Shown here one piece after another: positions 1-10,076 of a stretch of DNA of 64,000 bases. Numbering within the stretch: the first letter of the stretch is position 1; each line of letters begins with the position of its first letter. The translations under genes and the position numbers were made by a program. The notes under the pieces were generated by a model, which had not been told where the DNA came from, made no database searches, and saw only the letters and a program-made list of their open reading frames with translations. Source of the stretch: Vibrio maritimus (GTDB lineage: Bacteria; Pseudomonadota; Gammaproteobacteria; Enterobacterales; Vibrionaceae); contig JYJJ01000006.1 in NCBI GenBank assembly GCA_003263775.1, forward strand, positions 1 through 64,000. The letters are read 5' to 3'.

Positions 1-98
1 AATATACTTCGTTATTATGTTAATTAAAGGTTAACAAAAACAGGCGTCCAAAGCCGTACCAAGATGCCTTTCGGAACAAGACAAAAAAGGAGAACAAA

Positions 99-1176
99 AT
101 GTCTAAATTTCACTTGGTGCCAACCAGCATGATGCTGACTGCCGTGAGTGCATCATTGGCGTTTAATGCTGTTGCTGAGGACAAATTGACGGTGGTTTCT
201 TGGGGGGCGCATTTACCAAAAGCCAAGTAGAGGCCTATCACAAGCCGTTTATTGCTAGCACCGGAACCACCATAGTGTCGGAAGACTTTAGTGGCGGTCT
301 TGCTGAAATCAAAGCGCAGGTTGAAGCCAACAATGTTCGCTGGGATCTGGTCTCTTTGGACAAGCCCGATATTGTACGTGGCTGTGCTGAGGGGCTGCTA
401 GAACCGTTTGATCCGAGCATGCTTCCTAAAGGTGAAGATGGAACACCTGCCGAGAAAGACTTCATTGATGGTGCTATCCATGAATGTGCGGTGAATACGA
501 TAGTCGTATCAACCATTCTTGCGGTTAACCAAGAGGCATTTAAAGGTAAAGCCATGCCTAGCAAGTTAGTTGACTTGTTTGATCTGGAAAACTTCCCAGG
601 TCGCCGCGCCCTGCAAAAACAGCCACAAGGTAACTTAGAATGGGCGCTGCTCGCTGACGGCGTCGAGCGGGAGAAGTTTACGAATTGCTGGAAACTGAGG
701 AAGGCCGCGCTCGCGCATTTGCCAAGCTCGACACCATCAAAGAGCAAGTGCTTTGGTGGACGACGGGTGCTCAACCACCGCAAATGTTGGCGGACAAAGA
801 AGTCGTGATTGCTTCTGCGTTTAACGGTCGCATTCACAACGCAGCGAAAGACGAAGGTCAGCCATTCAAGATTATTTGGGATCGCCAAATTGGTTATATG
901 AACGGCTGGGCAATTCCAAAAGGCAGCAAGAACAAACAAAAAGCACTCGATTTTATCGTGTTTTCATCTGGCACCACACCTCTAGCGGAGCAAGCTAAGT
1001 ATGTGGCCTATGGACCTACTCGTAAGTCCTCGTCGGCTAAAGTCGCGCCAGACATTCTAGCGAGCTTGCCAACCGCACCAGGGAATTTTGATACCGCATT
1101 CTTGATCAATGATGAATGGTGGTCTGATTATGCTGACGAGCTAAATGAAGAGTTCAATACTTGGCTGCTGAACTAG
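99..1176 (+). CDS. ABC transporter periplasmic substrate-binding protein, PotD-like (two frameshifts)
   Basis: Periplasmic solute-binding protein of the spermidine/putrescine (type 1) family, the capture subunit for the ATPase and permeases at 3369-6687. The ATG at 99 follows a clear ribosome site (aaaggag) and encodes a signal peptide ending near ..FNAVAED. The mature start TVVSWGGAF and the tail DEWWSDYADELNEEFNTWL are typical of the family, and the joined product is about 359 residues. The frame breaks twice: in the G run at 202-207 (six G, seven needed for SWGGAFTK) and at about 676 (one G missing in EREKVYELLE). Each break is repaired by adding one base, so the gene is probably intact in the organism. 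The substrate cannot be read directly; the neighbours (reductase, DapA-family lyase) suggest an imino acid rather than a polyamine. Confidence 0.85.
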
Positions 1177-1302
1177 CGAAGAGTTTGAACTACCGACCCT
1201 AAAAGGTGCATGGCCCAACACTGGTGAAGTTCGCTCCCCCGACCTTTGTGCGATGACAGTGTTGGTGCTTTTGTTAGTGAGAGTGTCTTCTATGGAGGAT
1301 GA

Positions 1303-2314
1303 ATGAAAACAATTGAATCAACGCGTATTAGCCAAAGTTTGACGATGACATCGTTAATTGCGGCGATGCGTCAAACTTATGCCAAACCCGCTAGCGTACC
1401 GCAGCGTCAGGTATTGTCATTGGCGGCGGATAGTCATGATGCCTTGGCCTTGCTGCCAGCGTGGAATGATGAGTTGATCGCAGTTAAGACATTTACTTAC
1501 TTCCCGGGCAATGGTGACCAAGGGAAGGATGTGTTGGCTTCTCGACTGTTGGCATTTAGACGCAGTGATGGTGCACCGCTCGCATCCATGGATGCAAAGT
1601 ACTGACTTATTGGCGTACGGCAGCTGCATCGGCGCTTGCAGCGGACTACTTAGCACGTAAAGAGTCAAAGACTTTGCTGATTTGTGGCACTGGGCGATTG
1701 GCGCCTTACTTTGCTTGGGCTTACGCAGCGATTCGCCCTATTGAACGCGTCATCGTATGGGGCAGAGATGCTGCGAAGGCTGCGAATGCGGCAGAGCGTA
1801 TTGTTCATGGTGATGAATACCAGCGCTTGCCAAGCGAGCGTCAGTTCTCAGTGTCGATAGTCACGGATATAGAGCAAGGTATTCAGGTGGCAGACATCAT
1901 CAGCTGTGTAACGGGCTCTCTCGAACCATTGATATTGGGCGAGCAGGTAAAGCCGGGGACACATGTTGACTTGGTAGGTAATCATCATCGTCAGCACCGA
2001 GAATGTGATAGCGAATTGGTGCTGCGCTCGCGGGTATATGTTGATAGCCGCATCAATGTGTTAGCTGAGGCGGGCGAGTTACTGATCCCAATCGCTGAGC
2101 AAATCTTCTCGCCAGACAGATAGTGGCGGATTTGCCCCAGCTTTGCGGCGCCGAAATAAGCACAAAAACAAGCCCAAAAACAAGTCAAAGCGCGGATTTG
2201 GGACGAACCGATCCCGAGTCAATAACTCTGTATAAATCTGTCGGTAGTGCTCTCGCTGATCTTGTAGCAGCGCAGGTGGTATTGACGAACTTAGCCCAAG
2301 TGGAATTGGGATAG
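1303..2314 (+). CDS. Ornithine cyclodeaminase / mu-crystallin family reductase (two frameshifts)
   Basis: NAD(P)-dependent enzyme of the ornithine cyclodeaminase/mu-crystallin family, which also contains delta1-pyrroline-2-carboxylate reductases. ATG at 1303 follows gGAGGatga. Visible parts are an N-terminal substrate region (LLPAWNDELIAVKTFTYFPGN), the family segment ..LTYWRTAAASALAADYLA, and a Rossmann region LLICGTGRLAPYFAWAY with the normal G-x-G pattern. The frame is lost at 1599 (G missing; repaired reading MDAKVLTYWRT) and at 2120 (A missing; repaired SPDRIVADLPQL). Repaired length is about 337 residues, near the family norm. With the DapA-like gene 58 bases downstream, a role reducing a pyrroline carboxylate in hydroxyproline/proline-type catabolism is more likely than ornithine cyclisation; this is inference from context. 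Confidence 0.8.
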
Positions 2315-2372
2315 TGAAGAGCTTTTTGCTCATTTTTAAAATTGCATACAATATACAAACGGAAGGATTTCA

Positions 2373-3287
2373 ATGAACGTAGATTGGAAAGGTGTTTACC
2401 CAGCGGTCAGTACTCAGTTTAGACGTGACTTAACGATTGATCTTGATGCGACTCAAACTGTCATCGACAACCAAATCAACGACGGTGTTAACGGCATTAT
2501 TTGTCTTGGCACGGTAGGGGAGAACTGCGCCCTTTACCCAGAGGAAAAGCGTCAAGTGTTGCAAGCCGCCAAAGAAGTCGTTAACGGCCGAGTGCCGCTT
2601 ATTGCCGGCACTGCTGAGTCAATTACTGCCGCATCGGTTGATTACATGCAAGATGCGAAAGCCATTGGCGTTGACGGCTGTATGGTTATGCCAGCCATGG
2701 TTTATCGTACGTCAGATTCTGAGACCTATGAATACTACCGCACGCTCGCAGAAGCTACACCAGAGATGCCGATGATGATTTACAACAACCCAGTCTCTTA
2801 TGGTGTGGATGTGAATCTGGACATCATGGAAAAGCTGGCAAAGTTTGACAACATTGTGGCAATCAAAGAGTCGACCACGGACACGCGCCGCATCACCGAG
2901 CTTTACAACAAGTTCGATCAGCGCTTTACCATATTTGGTGGCGTGGATGACATTGCCCTTGAGTCGTTAATGCTCGGTGCAACGGGCTGGATTTCCGGTC
3001 TAACCAATGCGTTCCCTGCGGAATCGGTCGCTATCTACAAACTGGCGAGCCAAGGCCGCTATGCCGAAGCGCTAGAAATCTATCGCTGGTTCTTGCCACT
3101 TCTTAAACTCGATACCATTCCAACCTTGGTTCAATGCATCAAGCTCGCCGAACAAGTTTGTGGTCGCGGTTCGGAGCAGGTGCGCCCACCACGTCAATTG
3201 CTGCAGGGCTCCGAGCGTGCAGAGGTGATTCAGCTTGTTGAAGCCGCGTTAGCAACTCGTCCCGATCTGAGTAAGTACCAGCTTTAG
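2373..3287 (+). CDS. DapA-superfamily lyase, probable 1-pyrroline-4-hydroxy-2-carboxylate deaminase
   Basis: Intact 304-residue class I aldolase-fold enzyme of the dihydrodipicolinate synthase/N-acetylneuraminate lyase superfamily. The Schiff-base lysine lies in NIVAIKESTTDTRR and the conserved tyrosine in MMIYNNPVSYG; GTVGENCAL is the usual strand-2 motif. The opening (DWKGVYPAVSTQF), the segment GWISGLTNAFPAES, and the ending VRPPRQLLQG..ALATRPDL match my recollection of the HypD/LhpC deaminases better than DapA itself. Those enzymes convert 1-pyrroline-4-hydroxy-2-carboxylate to 2-oxoglutarate semialdehyde in hydroxyproline breakdown. ATG 2373 follows ggAAGGattt. Neighbours are a pyrroline-reductase-type gene and an importer, which supports this over lysine biosynthesis. 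Dehydrogenase and epimerase partners are not in the window. Confidence 0.75.
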   Translation: MNVDWKGVYPAVSTQFRRDLTIDLDATQTVIDNQINDGVNGIICLGTVGENCALYPEEKRQVLQAAKEVVNGRVPLIAGTAESITAASVDYMQDAKAIGVDGCMVMPAMVYRTSDSETYEYYRTLAEATPEMPMMIYNNPVSYGVDVNLDIMEKLAKFDNIVAIKESTTDTRRITELYNKFDQRFTIFGGVDDIALESLMLGATGWISGLTNAFPAESVAIYKLASQGRYAEALEIYRWFLPLLKLDTIPTLVQCIKLAEQVCGRGSEQVRPPRQLLQGSERAEVIQLVEAALATRPDLSKYQL

Positions 3288-3368
3288 TTTTACTAATAGC
3301 GCAAAGAACTAATAGCACAGAGCGCTCATGGTGGGCGCTCTTAACTTAACTTAATCAAGGCAGAGACT

Positions 3369-4559
3369 ATGAAAACGAATCGAACGGACTATGTGAGTTT
3401 TCAGCATGTAAAGAAAACCTACGATGGCAAAACCTTGGTCGTAAAGGACTTTAACCTCGACATCGCCCCGGGAGAGTTTGTGACTATGTTGGGCCCATCT
3501 GGCTCAGGAAAAACCACTTGCTTGATGATGCTGGCTGGCTTTGAAACTGCGACGCATGGTGAAATCTTTATCGATGGCACACCGGTGAATCATCTTGCTC
3601 CGCATAAACGCGAGATCGGCATGGTGTTTCAAAACTATGCCCTGTTTCCGCACATGACCATCGCCGAGAATTTGGCGTTTCCATTGAAAGTGCGCAATAT
3701 GAGCGTGCGAGAAATCGCTGAGCGAGTTGAGAGCATCTTATCTATGGTGGAGCTTTCTCATGTGGCGAATCGCTATCCCAAACAACTCTCTGGTGGTCAG
3801 CAGCAGCGTGTAGCTTTGGCAAGAGCTTTGGTGTTTGAGCCTAAACTGGTACTGATGGATGAGCCATTAGGCGCTCTTGATAAACAGCTTCGTGAAACTA
3901 TGCAGATGGAAATCAAACACTTGCATGAGAAGCTTGGTATCACCATTTTGTATGTCACCCATGACCAAGATGAGGCGCTGACGATGTCCGATCGCATCGC
4001 GGTGTTTAACGATGGTGAAGTGCAGCAGCTTGCGCCGCCGAACGAGTTGTACGAATCGCCAAGTAATGCATTCGTGGCTCAGTTTATCGGCGAAAACAAT
4101 CAAATCGTCGGTCAAGTTCAGTCGCTGGAAGAGCAGTATTGTCAGGTTGCAGTTGGCTCTTATCAAGTTAAGGCGAAGTCGGTGCAAGTGGCTAGCGAAC
4201 GCGCGTTCACGACATTATCGATAAGACCGGAAAAGATCGTCATCAATCCGCAAGGGCCGGAGCTGCAAAATCGGTTTGTCGGTCGAGTGAATGAAATGAT
4301 CTATCACGGTGATCACTTCCGTTTGATAATTGAAGTGTCGGGTTTTGCTAGCTTGGTGGTCAAAGTTCCTAACGACTCAGGGCAAGGCTTAGCGGTACGA
4401 GTGGGAGAACAGGTCGAAATTGGTTGGCGAAAGCAGGATTGTCATGCCCTAGATTTTCAAGAACAGGATTATCAAGATCAGAATTTTCAGGCGCAGGATA
4501 GCTCTGAAACAAGCCGTAATGCTGCTCGTGATGGAGCGAAAGTGGAGGAAGCATTATGA
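3369..4559 (+). CDS. ABC transporter ATP-binding protein, PotA-like
   Basis: Cytoplasmic ATPase of the same importer, 396 residues. Walker A is GPSGSGKTT (about residue 42), Q-loop MVFQNYALFPHMT, signature LSGGQQQRVALARAL, Walker B LVLMDEPLGALD, and the H-loop histidine in LYVTHDQDEAL. A C-terminal regulatory (TOBE-like) domain follows. The last 35 or so residues are odd: a run of short Asp/Gln-rich units (FQEQDYQDQNFQAQD) absent from typical PotA. The stop overlaps the permease start as ATGA at 4556-4559, so the two are translationally coupled. Confidence 0.9.
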   Translation: MKTNRTDYVSFQHVKKTYDGKTLVVKDFNLDIAPGEFVTMLGPSGSGKTTCLMMLAGFETATHGEIFIDGTPVNHLAPHKREIGMVFQNYALFPHMTIAENLAFPLKVRNMSVREIAERVESILSMVELSHVANRYPKQLSGGQQQRVALARALVFEPKLVLMDEPLGALDKQLRETMQMEIKHLHEKLGITILYVTHDQDEALTMSDRIAVFNDGEVQQLAPPNELYESPSNAFVAQFIGENNQIVGQVQSLEEQYCQVAVGSYQVKAKSVQVASERAFTTLSIRPEKIVINPQGPELQNRFVGRVNEMIYHGDHFRLIIEVSGFASLVVKVPNDSGQGLAVRVGEQVEIGWRKQDCHALDFQEQDYQDQNFQAQDSSETSRNAARDGAKVEEAL

Positions 4560-5836
4560 GTCGCGAGCTTTCATCCTTGGAGTCGGTGACCGAGCTGGAA
4601 AAGCAGATCTCCAGCCACACGCCTGATCTCGCCCAGCAACTGGCAAAAGCAGAAAGACGTAAGCAGATTCGCTCCCTTTTTCTAACCCTCCCTTTGGTTT
4701 GCTTTATCTTGCTGTCTTTTGCGTTTCCCATTGTCGAGATGCTCTATCGCAGTATCGATAACTCTCTGGTGGTGGACTCGCTGCCTGACACCACGGTTGA
4801 AATTGCCGCTTGGGATGCTCAATCGGTGCCGAGTGAGCGACTTGTTCATACGTTTAGTGAAGAGATCACTGCGCTCTATCTCTCCAAGCAACTGCCAAAA
4901 GTAGCCAATCGTTTTAATATCGAAATTTCGGGCATGCGCAGCTTACTGATGAAAACGGGCCGCAAGCTGGCGAAACTTGACGGAAAGTTAGTCACTTATG
5001 AGCAGCTTGTCGCTATTGATAAACGCTGGCAGCAGCCCAAATACTGGGCTGCGATTAAAAACCTGAACTCCGCCTATACCTCTCACTTCTATCTTGCCGC
5101 ATTGGACTTGAAGGTGGATGAAAACGGCAAAATTACTGAGCAGTCTGAGTCGAGACAAATCTATTTAGGTTTGTTTTACAAAACTTTATGGATGTCTCTG
5201 GTGATCACTTTAACGTGTTTGGCGCTTGCTTATCCGCTGGCTTACCTATTGGCCAACTTGCCGGACAAACATGCTAATTTGTTGCTAATTGTCGTGTTGT
5301 TACCGTTTTGGACATCACTGCTAGTTAGGACGACCTCGTGGATTGTTTTGCTTCAAAATCAGGGGGTAGTTAATGACCTGCTGATTTGGAGTGGGCTCTC
5401 CAGCGAGCGATTAGCGCTGATTCACAATACCTTTGGCACTGTTGTATCCATGGTGCATATTCTGCTGCCATTTATGATTTTGCCTCTTTACAGCGTGATG
5501 AAGGGCATTAGCCCGATTTACTTCAGAGCCGCGCGATCATTAGGCGCATCGCCACGAATCGCATTTACCAAAGTCTATATGCCACTGACGCTACCTGGCG
5601 TTGGTGCAGGCTGTTTGCTGACCTTCATTCTCTCGATTGGTTTTTATATCACGCCTGCGCTGGTAGGCGGGCGCAGTGGGCAGATGATTTCCAACATGAT
5701 CGCTTATCACATGCAGACGTCTCTCAACTGGGGCATGGCGGCGGCACTTGGTGGTTTATTGCTGCTGTTGGTGCTTGGGCTGTTTTATTTGTTCAATCGC
5801 TTGGTAGGCATTAACAACATTCGAGTAGGAGGATAG
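4556..5836 (+). CDS. ABC transporter permease, PotB-like, with large periplasmic insert
   Basis: Inner-membrane permease of 426 residues. After a charged cytoplasmic start there is one membrane helix (about residues 42-65), then roughly 140 soluble residues (PDTTVEIAAWDAQS to ESRQIYLG) before the remaining helices. The usual PotB protein is about 280 residues, so this insert is notable; large inserts of this sort occur in some polyamine/opine/phosphonate-type permeases. The ATPase-docking EAA-type loop is visible as FRAARSLGASPRIAFTKVYMPLTLPGV. Start overlaps the upstream stop; the next permease starts 3 bases after this stop. Confidence 0.88.
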   Translation: MSRELSSLESVTELEKQISSHTPDLAQQLAKAERRKQIRSLFLTLPLVCFILLSFAFPIVEMLYRSIDNSLVVDSLPDTTVEIAAWDAQSVPSERLVHTFSEEITALYLSKQLPKVANRFNIEISGMRSLLMKTGRKLAKLDGKLVTYEQLVAIDKRWQQPKYWAAIKNLNSAYTSHFYLAALDLKVDENGKITEQSESRQIYLGLFYKTLWMSLVITLTCLALAYPLAYLLANLPDKHANLLLIVVLLPFWTSLLVRTTSWIVLLQNQGVVNDLLIWSGLSSERLALIHNTFGTVVSMVHILLPFMILPLYSVMKGISPIYFRAARSLGASPRIAFTKVYMPLTLPGVGAGCLLTFILSIGFYITPALVGGRSGQMISNMIAYHMQTSLNWGMAAALGGLLLLLVLGLFYLFNRLVGINNIRVGG

Positions 5837-5839
5837 GCC

Positions 5840-6687
5840 ATGGCATTACCAGCTTACGCATCGCGAGCAGAGCGAGTGGGGTATTGGGCTTACCTGGGAT
5901 TTTGTACCTTGGTGCTGCTGTTTCTCATCGCCCCGATTTTGATTATTGTCCCACTCTCATTTAATGCGACGCCTTACTTCACCTTTACTGAGGGAATGTT
6001 GAATCTAGAGCCAGAGGCTTACTCGCTGCGCTGGTATCAAGAGATGATAGAAAACCAGCAATGGCGCCAGGCGTTGCAAAATAGCACCTTTATCGCTCTG
6101 ATGGCGGCCATTTTGGCCACGTTATTAGGAACACTGGCAGCACTGGGTTTATCCAACGAGAAAGTGCCGTTTCGTAATGCGATATTGGCTTTACTGATTT
6201 CACCTATGATAGTGCCAGTGATCATTTCGGCCGTGGCAATGTACTTCTTCTACACCCGATTTGGCCTTGCTCAGACTATGCCCGGAATTATCTTGGCGCA
6301 CGCCGCGCTGGGTACGCCGTTTGTGGTGATTACCGTCAGCGCGACATTGAGCGGATTCGACCACAGCTTAACCAAAGCGGCGGCAAGTCTGGGGGCTAAT
6401 CCGGTGTACACCTTTCGCACCGTGACGTTTCCGCTGATCCGGCCGGGGATGATTTCTGGTGGACTGTTTGCGTTTGGCACTTCGTTTGATGAGGTAGTGG
6501 TGGCGCTGTTTATCACTGGCGCCGAGCAGCGCACGGTACCAAGCAAATGTGGTCGGGTATTCGCGAGCAAATCAGCCCGACTATTTTGGCCGTGGCATCG
6601 CTGCTGATTTTGATGTCGGTATTGCTATTGGTGACGCTCGAGTACCTGCGGCGCCGCAATATGAGGATTCGCGGAATCGAGGAGTAA
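5840..6687 (+). CDS. ABC transporter permease, PotC-like (frameshift)
   Basis: Second inner-membrane permease of the importer, about 282 residues once repaired. Ribosome site gtaGGAGGat precedes ATG 5840. Six helices are evident and the EAA loop reads TKAAASLGANPVYTFRTVTFP. The frame breaks at 6541-6542 where one A is missing: the read-through frame gives TVPSKCGRVF, the repaired one TVPKQMWSGIREQISPTILA, the expected PotC ending, which finishes at the TAA at 6685-6687. Last gene of the transporter block, followed by two hairpin terminators. Confidence 0.85.
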
Positions 6688-6742
6688 TTCGGGTATTAGG
6701 CTGCCGTCCAGAGTGTTTGCTTCATGCAAAGCCATTGACCCA

Positions 6743-6769
6743 AGCGCTCCTTCCTGTGAGCGCTCTTTT
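6743..6769 (+). terminator. Rho-independent terminator after the ABC importer
   Basis: Seven-base stem agcgctc (6743-6749) / gagcgct (6758-6764) with an 8-base loop, then cttttaa. Placed 56 bases after the permease stop. Confidence 0.7.
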
Positions 6770-6776
6770 AAAGCAA

Positions 6777-6804
6777 AAAGCCCGAGCAAGGATGCTCGGG
6801 CTTT
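6777..6804. terminator. Bidirectional terminator between importer and malT
   Basis: Perfect 12-bp stem aaagcccgagca / tgctcgggcttt around a 4-base loop, A-flanked on the left and T-ending on the right. It lies 22 bases beyond the malT stop, so it can serve both converging transcripts. Confidence 0.85.
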
Positions 6805-6826
6805 GATTGATGAAAGATGGGGAGGA

Positions 6827-9534
6827 TTAGTAGCCCATCAACTGCAACAAGTTCTCGGCGGTGCTGATCGCCTCTTTACGGTTAGCAATGTTGAGCTTTT
6901 GGTACAGGTTACGAATGTGGGTTTTAATCGTTGTGCCTGCAACATCCAACTCTTGAGCAATTTGCTCGTTGCTGAATCCAGAGTAAATCAATCCTAGAAC
7001 CTGCCATTCACGCTGGGTTAGTGGGCTAGTGCGTACTAACTCAGGGATGTTCGGGTGGTTGACCAGCTTCTCAACAAACTCTTCGTTAAAGTGCACTGAG
7101 CGGCTACGCTGAGTGGTGTTGATGTCTTTCATTAGCAGTTGAGCGCGGTGACGCTCAAGATCGCCAAGATCGGACTTCGATACTAGGTTAGCCAGCAAGT
7201 GCCCAATGGTTGCGCCATCAATCAGGAAGTTGCCAATCATGCCTGTTTGGTTAGTCAGTACTAACGCTTCTTTCAGAAGGTGTTTGGCTTGGTCTTCATT
7301 CTTGCTGTGCACATTAAGAATCGCTTCGACAATCAGGTTACGATTGCGATCAGTCACCAACTGATGCTTGCTCGCTTCTTGCTCTAGGAAGTTCAGCGTG
7401 CTTTGCGCTTGCTCGTGCTGACCCAATTGGATTTGTGCACGGGCAATATTACGCCACTGCAGTTGAGAGAAGTGATTGCATGCTTCGTCGGGACGAGTAG
7501 CCGTTTCTAGCCACTGCTCAATCGACTCCATGTCGTTTCTTGCTTGCCAATAAAGCAGTAGTGACAATGAAGCATTCGCCGTCCAATCAACGTGATAGGT
7601 TGATTGCTTGATGAGGTGTTGAATCTGCTCAATCACCTTCGAAGCTTTGTCGAGCTCACCACGACCGATGGCAATGCGAGCAATCATGGAATAGCTGTGC
7701 AAGTGTTTACTTGGGTCGATGTTACCCAGCACGTCGATGCCTTTGTAAGCGCACTCTTCGGCCTCATCAAGGCGATTCCAGCACCAAAGCACTTGTGCAC
7801 GAACCCGTAATAGGAACTCGTGCAACGGGACTTGGTGCAGTTGCTGCTCTTCAATCAGTTTAAAGGCGCTTTCTTGGATCTCGAACGCGGCTTGTACATA
7901 ACCTTGAGCGATCAAGATTTCACTTTGCTGCAGCTGCGCCCACAAGGCTTGATGGTACACGTGATATTGACGTGCCAGCTTTTCCGTTTGCTGCATCATC
8001 GACAGCGCGCGGCTGAGATTACCAATTACGTGATTTACTTCACCAACGACGGACGTCGCGACAATACGACTGCGATATTCTGAATGGTCGAGCTCACTCA
8101 GTGCGAGCTCTGCCAGCTCGATAGCTTGGTCTGGTGAGTTTTGGTTGATTGCCACCTGAGCACGAAGCGCGTGGAATTCACCCTCTTCTTTTTTGCTCAA
8201 ATTGACTTTGCGCGCGGCCATCTCTTCACCGGCTTTGGCAATCAGCTCGCCCACTTCGTTGTATCGGTGTTGGCTCTGTGCCAACCAAGCTTGTAGTACA
8301 CATAGCTTCGGCTGACTGTAAAGTTGATCAGCACTCAAAACACCAATGGCATCTTCCAGCGTGGTCAATTCACCGTGGTTAAACATCTTCCAGCCAAACT
8401 CCAGCAAAATACTCGCCACCAAATCAGCGTTGTTAGCTAAGCGCGCGTGGCGTAGTGCTTGGTGTGGGACTTTTTGTTCTAGCCAGGCGTTAGCGCCGCT
8501 AGGTGCAAGTCGTGCTCTTGCTGTGGAATTCGTGCTTTACGTTCGTGCGACAAGAACTCAGCAAATAGGTTATGGAACCTAAACCAGTTGTTCTCACCCT
8601 CTAGCGGATAGATAAACAGACCGAAGCGGTTGAGTGACTCGATCATACTGAGTGCGTCGTCACGTTTGGTCAGTGCGGTGACTAAGTTGTCATTGAAGTG
8701 ATCAAGCACCGAGCACTGCATTAAGAAATGGCGGGTTTCTTTATCAAGTAGATCAAACACTTCTTCAACAAGGTAGTCCCAAAGGTGTGCGTGATTGAAC
8801 TGAGAGATAGTCTCTACCGATTGAGCCAGTGTGCGCTTTTGATGCTGTGCTTGCAGAGCGAAAAGTTGCAGTGCCGATGGCCAGCCTTCCACATAGGTAC
8901 GAAGTGTATTCGCGGTTTCGTTATCGATCTCACTGGCAAGGCGCTGACTAAAGAAACGCGTGGTTTCTTCAGTATCGAAGGCAAGCAACTCGTTACCAAT
9001 TTCAATCATGAGATCACGAACGCGTAGGTTCGCTGTACCCAGTGGTGGGTTACCACGGCTGGTGACGACCAAAGTAATGTTATCTGGCATGTGCTTTAGG
9101 AAAAAGCGCATCGCTTCATGGATGTCTTCATCGCTAATGAGGTGGTAGTCATCCAGAACGATATAACACTCATGGTGGTAGCTGGTTAGTTCAGCAAACA
9201 CTTCACTAAACAGTGAATGCAAAGAAGAAAACTGTCGGCGCTCTGCCAACTTTTGTGCATTCGGGCAACTGTTGCTGGTGGCTTTGTTGATGGCTTGCAG
9301 CAGGTAGTTAACGAAGCGAAATGGATCATTATCACTTTCATCAATGCTGTACCAACCTACATGAGGTTTGTCCGATAGCCATTGAGCGGCCATGGTGGTT
9401 TTGCCGTAACCGGCTGGCGAGCGAAATAATACCAGTTTATAAAAAGGCGCCTGTGCAAGCAGGTCTAAAACTCGAGGACGAACGATGGCATTGTGCAAGC
9501 GGCCAGGTCGAGTCAACTTTGAAGGAATCCACAT
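6827..9534 (-). CDS. malT: MalT, ATP- and maltotriose-dependent activator of maltose genes (frameshift)
   Basis: Large STAND-class transcription activator, about 902 residues when joined, the normal MalT length. N-terminus [19 protein letters not shown] and Walker [10 protein letters not shown] belong to the NTPase part; a helical repeat (SUSP-like) middle follows; the C-terminus is a LuxR-type helix-turn-helix ([33 protein letters not shown]). The frame breaks at about 8494: one C (plus strand) is missing, giving [12 protein letters not shown] instead of [21 protein letters not shown]. It faces malP-malQ across a 542-base regulatory gap with two CRP sites, as in other Vibrio. Confidence 0.93.
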
Positions 9535-9701
9535 AAGTTATTTCCTACGATTATTATTTTTCAATGCCCCGGGGTTGAGGGCGTGTTTACCACAGCTTTG
9601 TTGAGCCAGCTCGAAGATATAAAACAGTAGGTTATACAGTTTTTGATCAAGCGCTCGGTTTTGATTATTGTGTGGCCAATCCCGCTACTACGCCTCGTAT
9701 T

Positions 9702-9717
9702 TGTGATCTCCGTCACT
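9702..9717. promoter_or_regulatory. CRP (cAMP receptor protein) site, malT-proximal
   Basis: TGTGA-tctccg-TCACT: both half-sites with the required 6-base spacer, 9 of 10 to TGTGA-N6-TCACA. About 170 bases upstream of the malT start. Confidence 0.8.
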
Positions 9718-9885
9718 GTATACTTGGTGTGGAAGGGGAAATTGGTCTGCCATGTATACAAAATTTCGGGAAATTTTGATTCTTTTTTGCGGGTAACTGT
9801 GATCTTCACAACAATTTTTGTAATTAGTTATCCGCTTGATAGCATTTCTTTCTTAGTTCGTGGCTAGATTAAAAACTGAGCTTGG

Positions 9886-9901
9886 CGTGATCGCTATCAC
9901 C
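9886..9901. promoter_or_regulatory. CRP site, malP-proximal
   Basis: CGTGA-tcgcta-TCACC, with symmetric GTGA/TCAC cores and a 6-base spacer. It lies 175 bases upstream of malP, just before the candidate MalT boxes. Confidence 0.8.
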
Positions 9902-10076
9902 AGAAAAAACCGAATCAGATAGCGGAATGGGAGATCGATCACTAAGTGGAGGGGAGTACGCCCTCTACGCCCTCCTCACTCATCCTCCAGGGAGTCGGAC
10001 TTAGGAGGATGTTTATGGATACGTCACCATGCACGATATGTGACAGATGGATAAAACTTGAAAGTGAGATTTCGTA

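Larger units (their letters stand above)
9535..10076. promoter_or_regulatory. malT / malP divergent control region
   Basis: A 542-base gene-free region between divergent malT and malP. It holds two CRP-type sites (9702-9717 and 9886-9901, listed separately) and, close to malP, a purine/pyrimidine-rich stretch (about 9945-10015) with candidate MalT boxes; the best is gaggatgagt on the minus strand at 9978-9987, 8 of 10 with the recalled consensus GGGGATGAGG. I see no convincing ORF here. Confidence 0.7.

Noticed and set aside
238..939. Long minus-strand open frame opposite the binding-protein gene
   Set aside because: Shadow of the frameshifted plus-strand gene; no family features and no ribosome site.
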